A stretch of DNA of 19,648 nucleotides from Microcoleaceae cyanobacterium UBA9251 (GCA_003542015.1 DPLL01000463.1:1-19648); one strand, 5' to 3'; counted from the stretch's first letter, positions 8,003 through 15,299 are shown. Made by a program: numbers and translations. Notes: generated by a model not told the origin, from the sequence alone.

Positions 8003-8357
8003 ACGGTGGCTTGAAAAATAATTTCAAATATGATACCGTTTTAAGCGCAACAAGGAACAGATTTTTTTTTCTGCTGAGTCAGCTCTGCTGGGAAGGATTG
8101 ATTGCGATGATGACGATCGCCGTTAGTGTTAAGCCCCGTGTTTGTTACCTATGTTACGCAGATTCTAGCGCCACAAGTGTGGCTGGGGCGATCGTAGTTA
8201 TAGATAACCTCAAAGTAGATTATGCTATCTGTGTGCAAGCTGCGATCTTTTGCGGTAGGAGCTAGAACCGAATTGCTCCCATTCACTACTAAATCATGTC
8301 ACCTAGTAACCTGACCCATTAGATCAGGCATTTTGTAACTATCAACTTGGATTAAAA
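8003..8357. other. intergenic region between divergent amylase and acyltransferase genes
   Basis: These 355 bases separate two divergently transcribed genes and should contain both promoters, but I see no box pair good enough to call. A short inverted repeat (TTGAAA, five bases, TTTCAA) lies near 8012-8028 in front of the amylase start. An open frame crosses this stretch on the plus strand but overlaps the amylase start, has no recognisable domain and no ribosome binding site, so I do not call it a gene. Confidence 0.5.
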
Positions 8358-9431
8358 ATGCATAACTATAATTCACAAAAAATTTACGGTTTTGATTATC
8401 TTAGAGCTATTTGCTGTATGCTGGTTGTTGCTATACATGCAGGTATACCAAGCTTATTCTTAAGCTATAAGAGCTTATATAATTTTATTGTTTATAACAT
8501 AGGTGGTTTGGCTGTTCCTATCTTTTTTCAAATGTCTTTGATTTTGTTCTTTTTCAGCAGGCAAAAACAGGAAAATTATTTTAAAATAAGATTGTTTAAA
8601 CTGATAAAACTTTATTTATTCTGGGGATTAATTTCTCAAATATATTTATTAGTTATCAATGAGTTTTCTTTAAGTCAGTTAATTAATTTAACTGATATTA
8701 GAAAATTTATAGTTTTTATTATGACAGACGGATACTCTAACCCATTTTATTTTTTCTTTTCTTTAATATTTTTAACTACTCTAGCTGAATTATTTGCTTC
8801 TTATATTGAGAAAATTAAAATAAACAATGAACTAATATCTTACTCGGCTTTAATACTTTCTTGTATAATTGTTTTTCTTTCGCCTTTAAGTGTGATGTTT
8901 TTTGGTAAGGAATTTGCTATTCTAGCGCAAGCCTTCAATCCTCTAAACTTTGTACCTTATGTTTTTTCCTCATTTCTCATTAAAAATGAGATCTCTAAAA
9001 CTCAACTAAATAGTTTTTATTATTTTAACAAAAAAAACTTATCGATATTAATATTATTTATTGCTTTTGCTATTTTTGAATGGAAATATTTAGACTACCC
9101 GTTACTATGGGGTGGCTTTAGAGAAGATTTTTTGCCAACTAATTCTGAGGATGCTATACCAGTCTACTCTAGGCTATCTTTAGTTTTTAGTGCTTGGTTG
9201 ATCACCTTAATTTCTCTAAAAGTTACATCTGAACCACATTTTATAGTCAAATTATTTTCTGATTTATCATTGGGGGTATATTGCCTACATACTTTCTTCG
9301 GAATATTGCTTTTCAGAATTTTTCCATCTCAAGCTTATGCTAAAGTTTTAATATTCTTTATTATGCTTTTATTGAGTATTGTGTTGACTAAAATTTTCAA
9401 GAGTTTCAAAATGTTTAAAGATCTTGTATAG
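8358..9431 (+). CDS. membrane-bound acyltransferase family 3 protein
   Basis: The 357-residue protein is strongly hydrophobic with about ten membrane segments and begins with the acyltransferase-3 signature: FDYLRAICCMLVVAIHAG with R16 and the expected catalytic H27. Members transfer acetyl or other acyl groups to sugars, exopolysaccharides, lipids or antibiotics at the cytoplasmic membrane. The acceptor here is unknown; no glycosyltransferases lie nearby. The DNA is far richer in A+T than its neighbours, uses mostly A/T-ending codons (TTA, AAA, ATA) and has no HIP1 octamer, which points to recent transfer. The stop codon (9429-9431) falls inside the first TATAGCAA-ended element that starts at 9427, so the very C-terminus may have been changed by that insertion. 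Confidence 0.85.
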   Translation: MHNYNSQKIYGFDYLRAICCMLVVAIHAGIPSLFLSYKSLYNFIVYNIGGLAVPIFFQMSLILFFFSRQKQENYFKIRLFKLIKLYLFWGLISQIYLLVINEFSLSQLINLTDIRKFIVFIMTDGYSNPFYFFFSLIFLTTLAELFASYIEKIKINNELISYSALILSCIIVFLSPLSVMFFGKEFAILAQAFNPLNFVPYVFSSFLIKNEISKTQLNSFYYFNKKNLSILILFIAFAIFEWKYLDYPLLWGGFREDFLPTNSEDAIPVYSRLSLVFSAWLITLISLKVTSEPHFIVKLFSDLSLGVYCLHTFFGILLFRIFPSQAYAKVLIFFIMLLLSIVLTKIFKSFKMFKDLV

Positions 9432-9531
9432 CAACCGCCAAGGCGATTAGGATATTTCGGTCACTGAGCGCGTAGTCGAAGTGGACATTTCGACTACGCT
9501 CAATGACCAAAGCGGCTTGGCGACTGCTATA
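9427..9531. mobile_element. MITE-like element A (IS630-type ends)
   Basis: A 105-base non-coding element has imperfect terminal inverted repeats: TATAGCAACCGCCAAGGCG at 9427-9445 and the complement of TATAGCAGTCGCCAAGCCG at 9513-9531 (16 of 19 match). Inside is a second inverted repeat (about 9460-9508) built from a TGAGCG...AGTCGAA motif, so the whole element can fold into a long hairpin. The ends resemble the terminus beside the IS630-type transposase remnant at 11127-11146. It begins inside the last codons of the acyltransferase gene. Confidence 0.75.
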
Positions 9532-9627
9532 TATAGCAACCGCCAAGGTGGTTAAGGCATTTATGCGATCGCTCAGGGAGCGGAGTCGAAGGGTTCAACG
9601 ACCTTCTTCGCCTTGGCGACTGCTATA
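9532..9627. mobile_element. MITE-like element B, in tandem with element A
   Basis: A second 96-base element starts where element A ends, sharing the TA-rich junction. Its ends are TATAGCAACCGCCAAGGTGG (9532-9551) and the complement of TATAGCAGTCGCCAAGGCG (9609-9627). The interior holds one HIP1 octamer (about 9565) and a GGAGTCGAAG motif. Ends and first 30 bases resemble element A and the IS630-type terminus at 11127-11146, while the interior differs from A. Confidence 0.75.
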
Positions 9628-9851
9628 ACTCGCCACGGTTTCCTCGAAAGAATCAACATATATTGTAGTTATTGCCAAATGACAAAGTACGCCAAAACCA
9701 TTATTTTTCATTACCTTTGACTTTTTGATGTGATCGTAAATTACTGACAATGGAAAAAGGTTGTTTGCGCGACAGGCTAGAACTTTATCCAAACAACGCG
9801 AATTACGTTCTTTAATTTGGATAAAGTCGAGCTAAAGTAGATATCCGGGAA
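9628..9851. other. intergenic stretch with a 12-bp perfect inverted repeat
   Basis: ACTTTATCCAAA (9782-9793) and TTTGGATAAAGT (9816-9827) form a perfect 12-base inverted repeat around a 22-base loop, 24 bases beyond the methyltransferase stop on its downstream side. It may end that transcript, although no long T run follows, or be a remnant of a mobile element. A minus-strand open frame (about 9595-9825) crosses this stretch; I do not recognise its translation and its C-terminal end is encoded by element B. Confidence 0.5.
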
Positions 9852-10886
9852 CTAATAACAATCCATTTTTTTGGCAACTATGACCATATCAATTAAATGC
9901 ATTTTCTTTAACGTTTCATTTTGATTGACTTGGTGTTCAAGCTCTAATATCTCAGCAACACTCTCGATGGGTTTGACTGGTAAATATAAGCGTGACTGAA
10001 TTTGTGGGTATTCGATGTATGTGCCGACTTTCATAGTTTTATGAGTATAAAACTCAGAGTGATAGGCTTCCCATTTCTCGACCTTAAATAGAGGTGTAGA
10101 GGGAATTTGATAATACTCAGATTGCGGTTTGAACTCATCCCCAAATGTCTCTTTTAATTTAGGATGGAACGGTGTGGCAAGAATGGTTTGGAACAAGTCA
10201 AAGGGCATATACCGAATCCCTAGACCTTCAGAATGTCCTTTTTTACAAATATTGAAAAATTCTTCCCGTGTAATCAGCTCACGAGCCTGATCGAATTCTT
10301 TCTTAGATTGGACATGATAGAGCATGGGCGACTTGCTAGCAAAAATTACCAACGAGCCATTGGGTTTCAGAAAGTTGTAAAAGGCTGCAACACTCTCCTG
10401 GATAGTGTCTAAAGAAATATGTTCAAAAACATGAGAACAAACAATCAGATCAAAAGGCCCATATTCCATGATGGCTTTGCTTTCCATCACATCGTTGAGA
10501 AGCTGGACTTTCTCACTGTTAGGCGGTGATAAATGGATTTGTTGGAGCAATCGATGGTATTCATCGGTTTGCACAAAGTCATCATCCTTTAACTTTTCAA
10601 ACAATTGTTTGTCTTCGTCGATCAAGCAGTTCGCAACCACTGAAGCGTGAGAGAATCTCCTGCGATCTGATTCGACCAAAACAATTTTTTTGGCTGACCA
10701 CAGACGAGGGAGTAATCTGCCCAATCCACATCCAGCATCTAGAATAACAGCGTCAGACGCGATCAAATCTTCTAAGTTGTTATCCCAGACTTCCCGATCT
10801 CTGGCTTTCCAAGCTTCATGAGCCAAATCAGTGACCCGCTGGTAGGGGTCTATAGTGTCGTAAGTTGTGGTAGTAATTTTTTCCAT
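9852..10886 (-). CDS. class I SAM-dependent methyltransferase
   Basis: The 344-residue protein has a Rossmann-type methyltransferase core: motif I VILDAGCGLGRLLPRL (47-62) for SAM binding, an acidic residue after strand two (VESD, 71-74), motif IV region FDLIVCSHVFEHI (145-157) and FLKPNGSLVIFASK (172-185). About 55 residues are inserted between strand two and motif IV, and the C-terminal part (about 190-344) is unlike common families, probably the substrate-binding part. The substrate is unknown; a small-molecule or sugar target is a guess. The start at 10886 is an ATG with AAGGAAC a few bases upstream. A broken IS630-type transposase reads into its start from upstream, so its native promoter may have been displaced. 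Confidence 0.85.
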   Translation of the reverse strand: MEKITTTTYDTIDPYQRVTDLAHEAWKARDREVWDNNLEDLIASDAVILDAGCGLGRLLPRLWSAKKIVLVESDRRRFSHASVVANCLIDEDKQLFEKLKDDDFVQTDEYHRLLQQIHLSPPNSEKVQLLNDVMESKAIMEYGPFDLIVCSHVFEHISLDTIQESVAAFYNFLKPNGSLVIFASKSPMLYHVQSKKEFDQARELITREEFFNICKKGHSEGLGIRYMPFDLFQTILATPFHPKLKETFGDEFKPQSEYYQIPSTPLFKVEKWEAYHSEFYTHKTMKVGTYIEYPQIQSRLYLPVKPIESVAEILELEHQVNQNETLKKMHLIDMVIVAKKMDCY

Positions 10887-10926
10887 AAAGTTCCTTCATG
10901 TTCCGTTTCAAAGAATTCCCTGATAC

Positions 10927-11050
10927 CAAGCCGATCGTGTTGCGGCTGATGTTAAACAGTATACTCGCTTCACTAATCTTTAAGCCATCTAGCTCTCCGG
11001 GCTTGAATCACCTTTTGACATAATAGGTCGTAGCTGTAGGATTTGGGAAT
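10927..11050 (-). pseudogene. IS630-type transposase, N-terminal remnant with frameshift
   Basis: Read on the minus strand from 11050, one frame gives IPKSYSYDLLCQKVIQA, and from about 11000 the next frame gives ELDGLKISEASILFNISRN. Together they reproduce the N-terminal helix-turn-helix of cyanobacterial IS630-family transposases (from memory, MPxSYSYDLRQKVI...LKxSEASxLFNISRNTI). The initiation codon is ATT, at least one frameshift separates the two parts, and similarity ends about 10927, so no catalytic DDE domain remains. The matching element terminus lies at 11127-11146. It is a dead fragment directly upstream of the methyltransferase gene. Confidence 0.72.
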
Positions 11051-11057
11051 GAGTCGT

Positions 11058-11087
11058 GCGTTAGCGAAGCCTCCCGTAGGGAATCGC
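11058..11087. repeat. 30-bp cyanobacterial interspersed repeat
   Basis: The stretch begins GCGTTAGCGAAGC and continues CTCCCGTAGGGAATCGC, matching, as I recall, a repeat family common in filamentous cyanobacteria (GCGTTAGCGAAGCCT...GTAGGG...GC). It has a central CTCCCGTAGGGA near-palindrome. It sits between the IS630-type terminus and the transposase remnant, so it probably inserted into the dead element later. Confidence 0.6.
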
Positions 11088-11126
11088 AAGGCGAACAAAA
11101 GGGACGACTTCTAATTTATGTCATAA

Positions 11127-11146
11127 CCGCCTTGGTGGTTGCTATA
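11127..11146. mobile_element. terminal inverted repeat of the degraded IS630-type element
   Basis: Read on the minus strand this is TATAGCAACCACCAAGGCGG, continued by TTATGACATAAATT, almost the same as the left ends of elements A and B. The transposase remnant begins about 75 bases further inside, the expected order for an IS630 element. The other terminus was not found. Confidence 0.6.
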
Positions 11147-11280
11147 GCAATCCTAAATCAGTTGTAAAAATATGTAGGGGTAGTGCTACCCCTACTCCCC
11201 GTGCCTACCCCAGCCAAGGCGGGGCAACCACGGGGGGTTTGCCCCTACAAGAATTACACAAATCATTTAGGATTGCTATA
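11143..11280. mobile_element. MITE-like element D with perfect 16-bp ends
   Basis: A 138-base non-coding element is bounded by a perfect inverted repeat: TATAGCAATCCTAAAT (11143-11158) and ATTTAGGATTGCTATA (11265-11280). The ends share only TATAGCAA with elements A and B, so it belongs to a different family with the same TA preference. Its centre carries a hairpin with arms GTAGGGGTAG/CTACCCCTAC at about 11174-11195, the core also found at 5728-5749. Its first four bases coincide with the last four of the IS630-type terminus. Confidence 0.8.
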
Positions 11281-11440
11281 TATCTGCCAAGAGTTCACTC
11301 TTGGATGACATTGGCTCCAAAACAACATCTGCGATCGCTCTCTCTTTAGTTTTACTAGGGCGATGAAATTTTTACATCCTAGCAATTTCCGGTCATACAC
11401 TAGCTGAGGTTAAACAGGAAGTCTTTAATCCCACCTTGAA
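11281..11440. other. intergenic stretch downstream of the Methyltransf_24 gene
   Basis: A 7-base stem CCAAGAG/CTCTTGG (11287-11304, TTCA loop) and one HIP1 octamer (about 11331) are present. The stem could contribute to ending the minus-strand methyltransferase transcript but has no T run after it. Nothing coding is seen. Confidence 0.4.
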
Positions 11441-12223
11441 TCACAAAGGCTTGCGTAGTACATATAGCCCTGATCCACGCAACTTTTCTCCTTGCCATGT
11501 ACCAGATGCCACAGGAGGAATGAATGTGTCGCATAATATTGTGTGACGACACATAAAACCACAGTCGATCAATCGGCAATTCTCGATTGCATAGCTGATA
11601 GCATCGCGAACTTGGGGGTTGGCGGCATCGTCGATCAAAATGTACCCACCGCGCCCAAGATAAGGTATTGCGAGCATAATATCAATGAGGGCACGATCGT
11701 AGATATGGTCTCCATCAATCAAAATTAAGTCGAAAAGCCCTGACAGTCGCGCCGCTTCAATCATTGCCTCCGGCGAATTCTTACTCTCAATGTATGTAAA
11801 ATTTTCACCCAAGTATTCGCGCATTGCTCGATCGAGCTTAAAGTGAGGCTCGATGCAAACGCCACGAAAATCGTCCAATCCCAAGGCGCGAATCGCCCCC
11901 AACACAATCATAGCTGAGCCACCAGCATCAGTTCCTATTTCCAAATAGCGTTTGGGTCCGAGACCGTATACAAAAGACCAGAGAAAAAGTCGCTGAGCCA
12001 GTGGCATTAGTGAGGGCGATTGCTCAACCACAAATAGCTCTTCAGGGATTGTCCACTTCGTAGTGGATTCCACTTGATGTACAATTTGTGGGGCTTTGGC
12101 TAAAATATTAGGTTGTGTTGGTAATTCTGCCGCAGGCGCTACGCTAGTAAAGTCTTGCTCTACCATATTTATCAAATCCTGCTTCATCTGTTCATCAATT
12201 GTTGTACTATCTCCGGTCGTCAT
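11441..12223 (-). CDS. class I SAM-dependent methyltransferase (Methyltransf_24-like)
   Basis: The 260-residue protein has a SAM-binding core with motif I RYLEIGTDAGGSAMIVLGA (92-110), an acidic motif II (VCIEPH, 122-127), the characteristic FDLILIDGDHIYDRA (164-178) and GGYILIDDA (192-200). The IDGDHxY pattern fits Methyltransf_24 proteins related to O-methyltransferases of sugar and natural-product pathways. Residues 1-60 are a less ordered extension. The substrate is unknown. AGGAGA at 12229-12234, five bases before the ATG, fixes the start. The MFS transporter gene ends 138 bases upstream on the same strand, so the two probably form an operon. Confidence 0.88.
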   Translation of the reverse strand: MTTGDSTTIDEQMKQDLINMVEQDFTSVAPAAELPTQPNILAKAPQIVHQVESTTKWTIPEELFVVEQSPSLMPLAQRLFLWSFVYGLGPKRYLEIGTDAGGSAMIVLGAIRALGLDDFRGVCIEPHFKLDRAMREYLGENFTYIESKNSPEAMIEAARLSGLFDLILIDGDHIYDRALIDIMLAIPYLGRGGYILIDDAANPQVRDAISYAIENCRLIDCGFMCRHTILCDTFIPPVASGTWQGEKLRGSGLYVLRKPL

Positions 12224-12228
12224 TCGAT

Positions 12229-12234
12229 TCTCCT
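12229..12234 (-). promoter_or_regulatory. ribosome binding site of the Methyltransf_24 gene
   Basis: On the minus strand AGGAGA lies five bases before the ATG at 12223. It is one of the few clear Shine-Dalgarno sequences in the accessory region and decides the start. Confidence 0.75.
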
Positions 12235-12361
12235 GCCTGTAATTATGTTGAAATTTTGTGAATGCTGTAGTTATTTTAGCTGAAAACTTTAACTTTTACT
12301 CTTAACGGCTACCTATTTCTAGGTCGTCGGGTCAACTAGAGCTATTTTTCAAGTCCCCACT

Positions 12362-13750
12362 CTACCCCGCTTCCGGGTCTGTTGTGGGTTGTTGACTACC
12401 AAACTTATCAATTGTCTCCTTCTCTACCAATGAGCTATCGGTAATTATCAATTCCTCAGTCTTTTCTATCCAAGAAAAGTAATTATACAAACTGACTGAT
12501 GTAATTAAAACGAGTAGCCCTTGTATAATCATCAAAAAACCAATGCCACGCCCTTCGCCAGTTTCAACTAATCTGCCAACAGTCTTAGCCAGTGCCCCAT
12601 CAGCAGATAGCATAGGTTCCAAAATGCCATCGACTAATGGGCTGGCACTGAGATTACCGAAAGCAAAGCCCAAGCCTGTCACTGTGTTGAATAATGAGAG
12701 AACACGTCCGAGAACCTTTGGGTTAACGCTATTTTGCCAAATTGCACCGTTAGTGCTTAGAACAATAGGCAAGGTAAAAAACGACAGAAAAATACCAAAG
12801 GCTATGGTAGGGATCAAGGGTTTTATGCCAGCAATTAGCAAACCTATTCCATTTAATGCCGAAAACAAAAACAGAGGAGAGACAGATTTTGTTCCTCCTC
12901 CCCAAATACTCATAACGATGCTGCCAGCAATCATTCCACACCCAGCAATTGACATCACACTCCCAAATGTCGTAGCAGAGGAAAAGGATAATATCAGCGG
13001 ATTAATCAAGACAGTAGTCATTCCATTGACAAAAAAATAAATTGTCATGAATGCCAGCAGAATCAGCAAAAAAGGGCGAGATGAAATGTTTTCCCAGCCG
13101 TAAATCATATCATTGATGATATTACTTTCCTCATCTGATTTTGTATTAGTTTCAGGCTGAGGAATACGAATAAATAGTAGCGTCAACAATCCAACGACAT
13201 AGGTAGAAAAATCAATCAGCAGCAAGCCTTGAAGTTGTAAATTGGAGATGAGTAAACCAGCAATGATTGGTGCTGCAAGCTGTCCTACCGCTGTGCTGAA
13301 CTGAATTAAGCCATTGGCTCTCCCAATCTGCTCCCTGGGAACCATCATGGGTAAAGCAGCGGCCTTAGCAGTCAATTGAAAAGAACCGCACACTGATGTC
13401 AAAAATGCAGTCACATAGGTATGCCAGAGTTGTAGATTATCAGTTAGTAGGAGTAAGGCAAGTCCTAGTGTGACAACAGCCGCAGCTAGGTCACTGAAAA
13501 CAATTATCCATTTTCGATTCCACCTGTCTACCAATGCGCCAACAAAGGGAGTGATTACTACACCTGGTAATGTTGTAAAAAATATAACTAAGCTTACTTG
13601 TGTAATGCTATGACTGTTTTGATAAACCCAGATACTTAAGCCAAATCCTGTCAGGCGATTTCCGATTTCAGACACAGACTGCCCAAGCCAGAAGAGGGCA
13701 AAATTACGGAATTCAAGAATTAGTTCAATCAGTTGTTTTACATATTGCAT
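12362..13750 (-). CDS. MFS transporter, probable drug/metabolite exporter (MFS_3/EntS-like)
   Basis: The 462-residue protein has about twelve membrane segments and the MFS motif A in loop 2-3 (GALVDRWNRKW, 71-81). The N-terminal FRNFALFWLGQSVSEIGN (14-31) and overall layout fit the MFS_3 group of exporters such as the enterobactin exporter EntS and macrolide efflux pumps. It would sit in the cytoplasmic membrane and use the proton gradient. A cytoplasmic loop after segment six (about 197-215) and the polar tail (about 430-462) are normal. The Methyltransf_24 gene follows 138 bases downstream, suggesting methylation and export of the same compound, but no biosynthetic enzymes are near. No ribosome binding site precedes the ATG. 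Confidence 0.88.
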   Translation of the reverse strand: MQYVKQLIELILEFRNFALFWLGQSVSEIGNRLTGFGLSIWVYQNSHSITQVSLVIFFTTLPGVVITPFVGALVDRWNRKWIIVFSDLAAAVVTLGLALLLLTDNLQLWHTYVTAFLTSVCGSFQLTAKAAALPMMVPREQIGRANGLIQFSTAVGQLAAPIIAGLLISNLQLQGLLLIDFSTYVVGLLTLLFIRIPQPETNTKSDEESNIINDMIYGWENISSRPFLLILLAFMTIYFFVNGMTTVLINPLILSFSSATTFGSVMSIAGCGMIAGSIVMSIWGGGTKSVSPLFLFSALNGIGLLIAGIKPLIPTIAFGIFLSFFTLPIVLSTNGAIWQNSVNPKVLGRVLSLFNTVTGLGFAFGNLSASPLVDGILEPMLSADGALAKTVGRLVETGEGRGIGFLMIIQGLLVLITSVSLYNYFSWIEKTEELIITDSSLVEKETIDKFGSQQPTTDPEAG

Positions 13751-13800
13751 GATTTAATTTAATAAGTGGAAAAGCTTGTTTAAGCTGCTGAGGATCTTCT

Positions 13801-13843
13801 TTTCAAAAGCGGTAGGCAATAAACAAGATTTATTGCCTACCGC
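13801..13843 (-). terminator. probable rho-independent terminator of the DUF4231 gene
   Basis: A perfect 15-base stem (GCGGTAGGCAATAAA 13809-13823 and its complement 13829-13843) with a five-base loop is followed on the minus strand by TTTTGAAAAG. It lies about 145 bases past the DUF4231 stop and 60 bases before the MFS start, so it separates the two transcripts. Confidence 0.7.
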
Positions 13844-13986
13844 CAACAGCTAGGATGACGTAAATAGGTCGGTAGCACCAAGACGCGGGCTATGCGGGTA
13901 ATACCTGTCCCCGATGCTGGCGATCGCTTACTTGTCTTGTTTTCTATTATATTATCTAGCTGCGTAGCAGCTTATTCTCAGCTTTG

Positions 13987-14841
13987 TTAACTCTGCCCCT
14001 GTTGTGACTCGGTAGATTGAGCTGATTCTGTATTCTGCTCCCTTGCCCGTGTCTCATCTGGTTTTTGGATTTGCTTGAGATGAATTTCATTCACCTGATT
14101 GATAAAGTTTTCTATTGCCATTTTTGTCATTTGTTGATGTTGGGCTTCGTCGACTACATCATAGCAACGATAAGCCGGAGTCACACCCAATATAAATTTC
14201 TCTTGTTCCGCTTCTAACAATTCCACAGTCGTGTTAGCAGAAATCCAATTCTCCTGAAAAGGAAAGGAGGTAACTATACTGGCGACTATCGAGGCGACAG
14301 CGGGACAAATTACGGGCAGCCACTTGAGCAACGTTTGACCTGGTTCCAATTTGTCTACCAATACTAAAATTGGTGTGACTCCCGATAAAATAACGGTTGC
14401 CAATTGGAAAGTATAGTAAATATTTCTCGAAGTCTCTCTAGTCTTTTTATAGTCGTCAATCAACTCCTGGCAATATCGTAAAGCCTTGACTCTCACGGGA
14501 GTTATCAGATTGTGATCTGAAGAATTATTCGGGTTCAACAGATAACTATATAATTCAGCTTTTCTTCCGAGTTCTAACTGATTAGTCAGATTCCTAGAGT
14601 TCTGAGCCAATTGTCTATTGGTCAGAAAGATAAAAATCAAGCTAGAGAGAAAAACAGCTCCCCAGATAACGACAAGTTGATTGTCTGGAAAAACTCTGGT
14701 AAGGATGCATACACCAGCAAAAGCAGCTAGGGATAAATACTCAATTATTTTCAGGAAAGATAACATTTGTGAACTTGATGAGTCGGATAAATTGTCAACA
14801 TTGGAAATCTCGTTCTGGTTTTTTTGTGCAGAAGTAGTCAT
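13987..14841 (-). CDS. DUF4231 family membrane protein
   Basis: The 284-residue protein has membrane segment pairs at about 34-50/56-73 and 142-162/174-192 separated by a helical, charged cytoplasmic part (about 75-140). The region YYTFQLATVILSGVTPILV and the following FPFQENWISANTTVELLEAEQ match DUF4231 as I remember it, a family related to the SLATT-type two-TM proteins proposed as pore-forming effectors of nucleotide-signalling defence systems. No nucleotide cyclase, SMODS or SLOG gene is near, so a defence role is only a possibility. An in-frame GTG at 14901 would add 20 residues; neither start has a good ribosome binding site. The polar Gln-rich tail (about 255-284) is low complexity. 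A terminator follows. Confidence 0.75.
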   Translation of the reverse strand: MTTSAQKNQNEISNVDNLSDSSSSQMLSFLKIIEYLSLAAFAGVCILTRVFPDNQLVVIWGAVFLSSLIFIFLTNRQLAQNSRNLTNQLELGRKAELYSYLLNPNNSSDHNLITPVRVKALRYCQELIDDYKKTRETSRNIYYTFQLATVILSGVTPILVLVDKLEPGQTLLKWLPVICPAVASIVASIVTSFPFQENWISANTTVELLEAEQEKFILGVTPAYRCYDVVDEAQHQQMTKMAIENFINQVNEIHLKQIQKPDETRAREQNTESAQSTESQQGQS

Positions 14842-15111
14842 TACTTTGTAGTTAATTTGGCGATCGGATACAACTTTAGCATATTGGGGTTGGTACTCCA
14901 CCCCTATCGAAACAGCCAGGGTAAACGAGGAAGACAGAACAGTCTAAGCGTTATCTAGTGTCTTTGCGTAAGTCCTGTATTAAGAAACATAGCTAAATTT
15001 TAAGCTTAGTTGCAAAAATGAGGGCATTGTCACCTCACCAAGAGCGAGAGTGGTAACTTTGATTACAAGATGTGAGTTTTTGAGATTCAAAGTTATCTAG
15101 GATCAAAAAAT

Positions 15112-15288
15112 ATGTACGATAAACGTCCCGATCGAGATTGGGCCACTGCTGCTGTTACTGCGGCTTTAGGAGCTGGGGTTGTCACCTCTTTTGCCGTCAG
15201 CAGAGGGCAAAATCCTCTGGTAGCTTTGGGAATTACGGTTTTTGCAGCGGGAGTAGCTTTAATTTGCGATCGGTTTGGCTTAATTTAA
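15112..15288 (+). CDS. small two-segment membrane protein, 58 residues
   Basis: The frame from ATG 15112 to TAA 15288 encodes 58 residues: a charged start (MYDKRPDRDW), a hydrophobic stretch (about 11-29, TAAVTAALGAGVVTSFAV), a short polar turn (SRGQNP) and a second hydrophobic stretch (about 35-52), ending CDRFGLI. This is a helical hairpin typical of small cyanobacterial membrane proteins of unknown function. AGGA at 15099-15102, nine bases before the ATG, supports translation. It is too short for length-limited gene calling, and a longer out-of-frame reading (15138-15389) is a Cys-rich shadow. It is divergent from the DUF4231 gene. Confidence 0.72.
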   Translation: MYDKRPDRDWATAAVTAALGAGVVTSFAVSRGQNPLVALGITVFAAGVALICDRFGLI

Positions 15289-15299
15289 GGAAGCTCTCA

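Noticed and set aside
7948..8265. Plus-strand open frame of 105 codons before the acyltransferase
   Set aside because: It overlaps the start of the amylase gene on the other strand, has no ribosome binding site and its translation has no recognisable domain or conserved pattern.
12543..13040. Plus-strand open frame of 165 codons inside the MFS transporter gene
   Set aside because: It is the antisense shadow of a well-supported membrane transporter; the translation is Pro/Lys-rich without domain signals.
13844..13986. Possible structured RNA gene between MFS and DUF4231 genes
   Set aside because: Only a short AGCTGC/GCAGCT palindrome (13958-13972) and one HIP1 site are seen; no tRNA or known RNA pattern fits.
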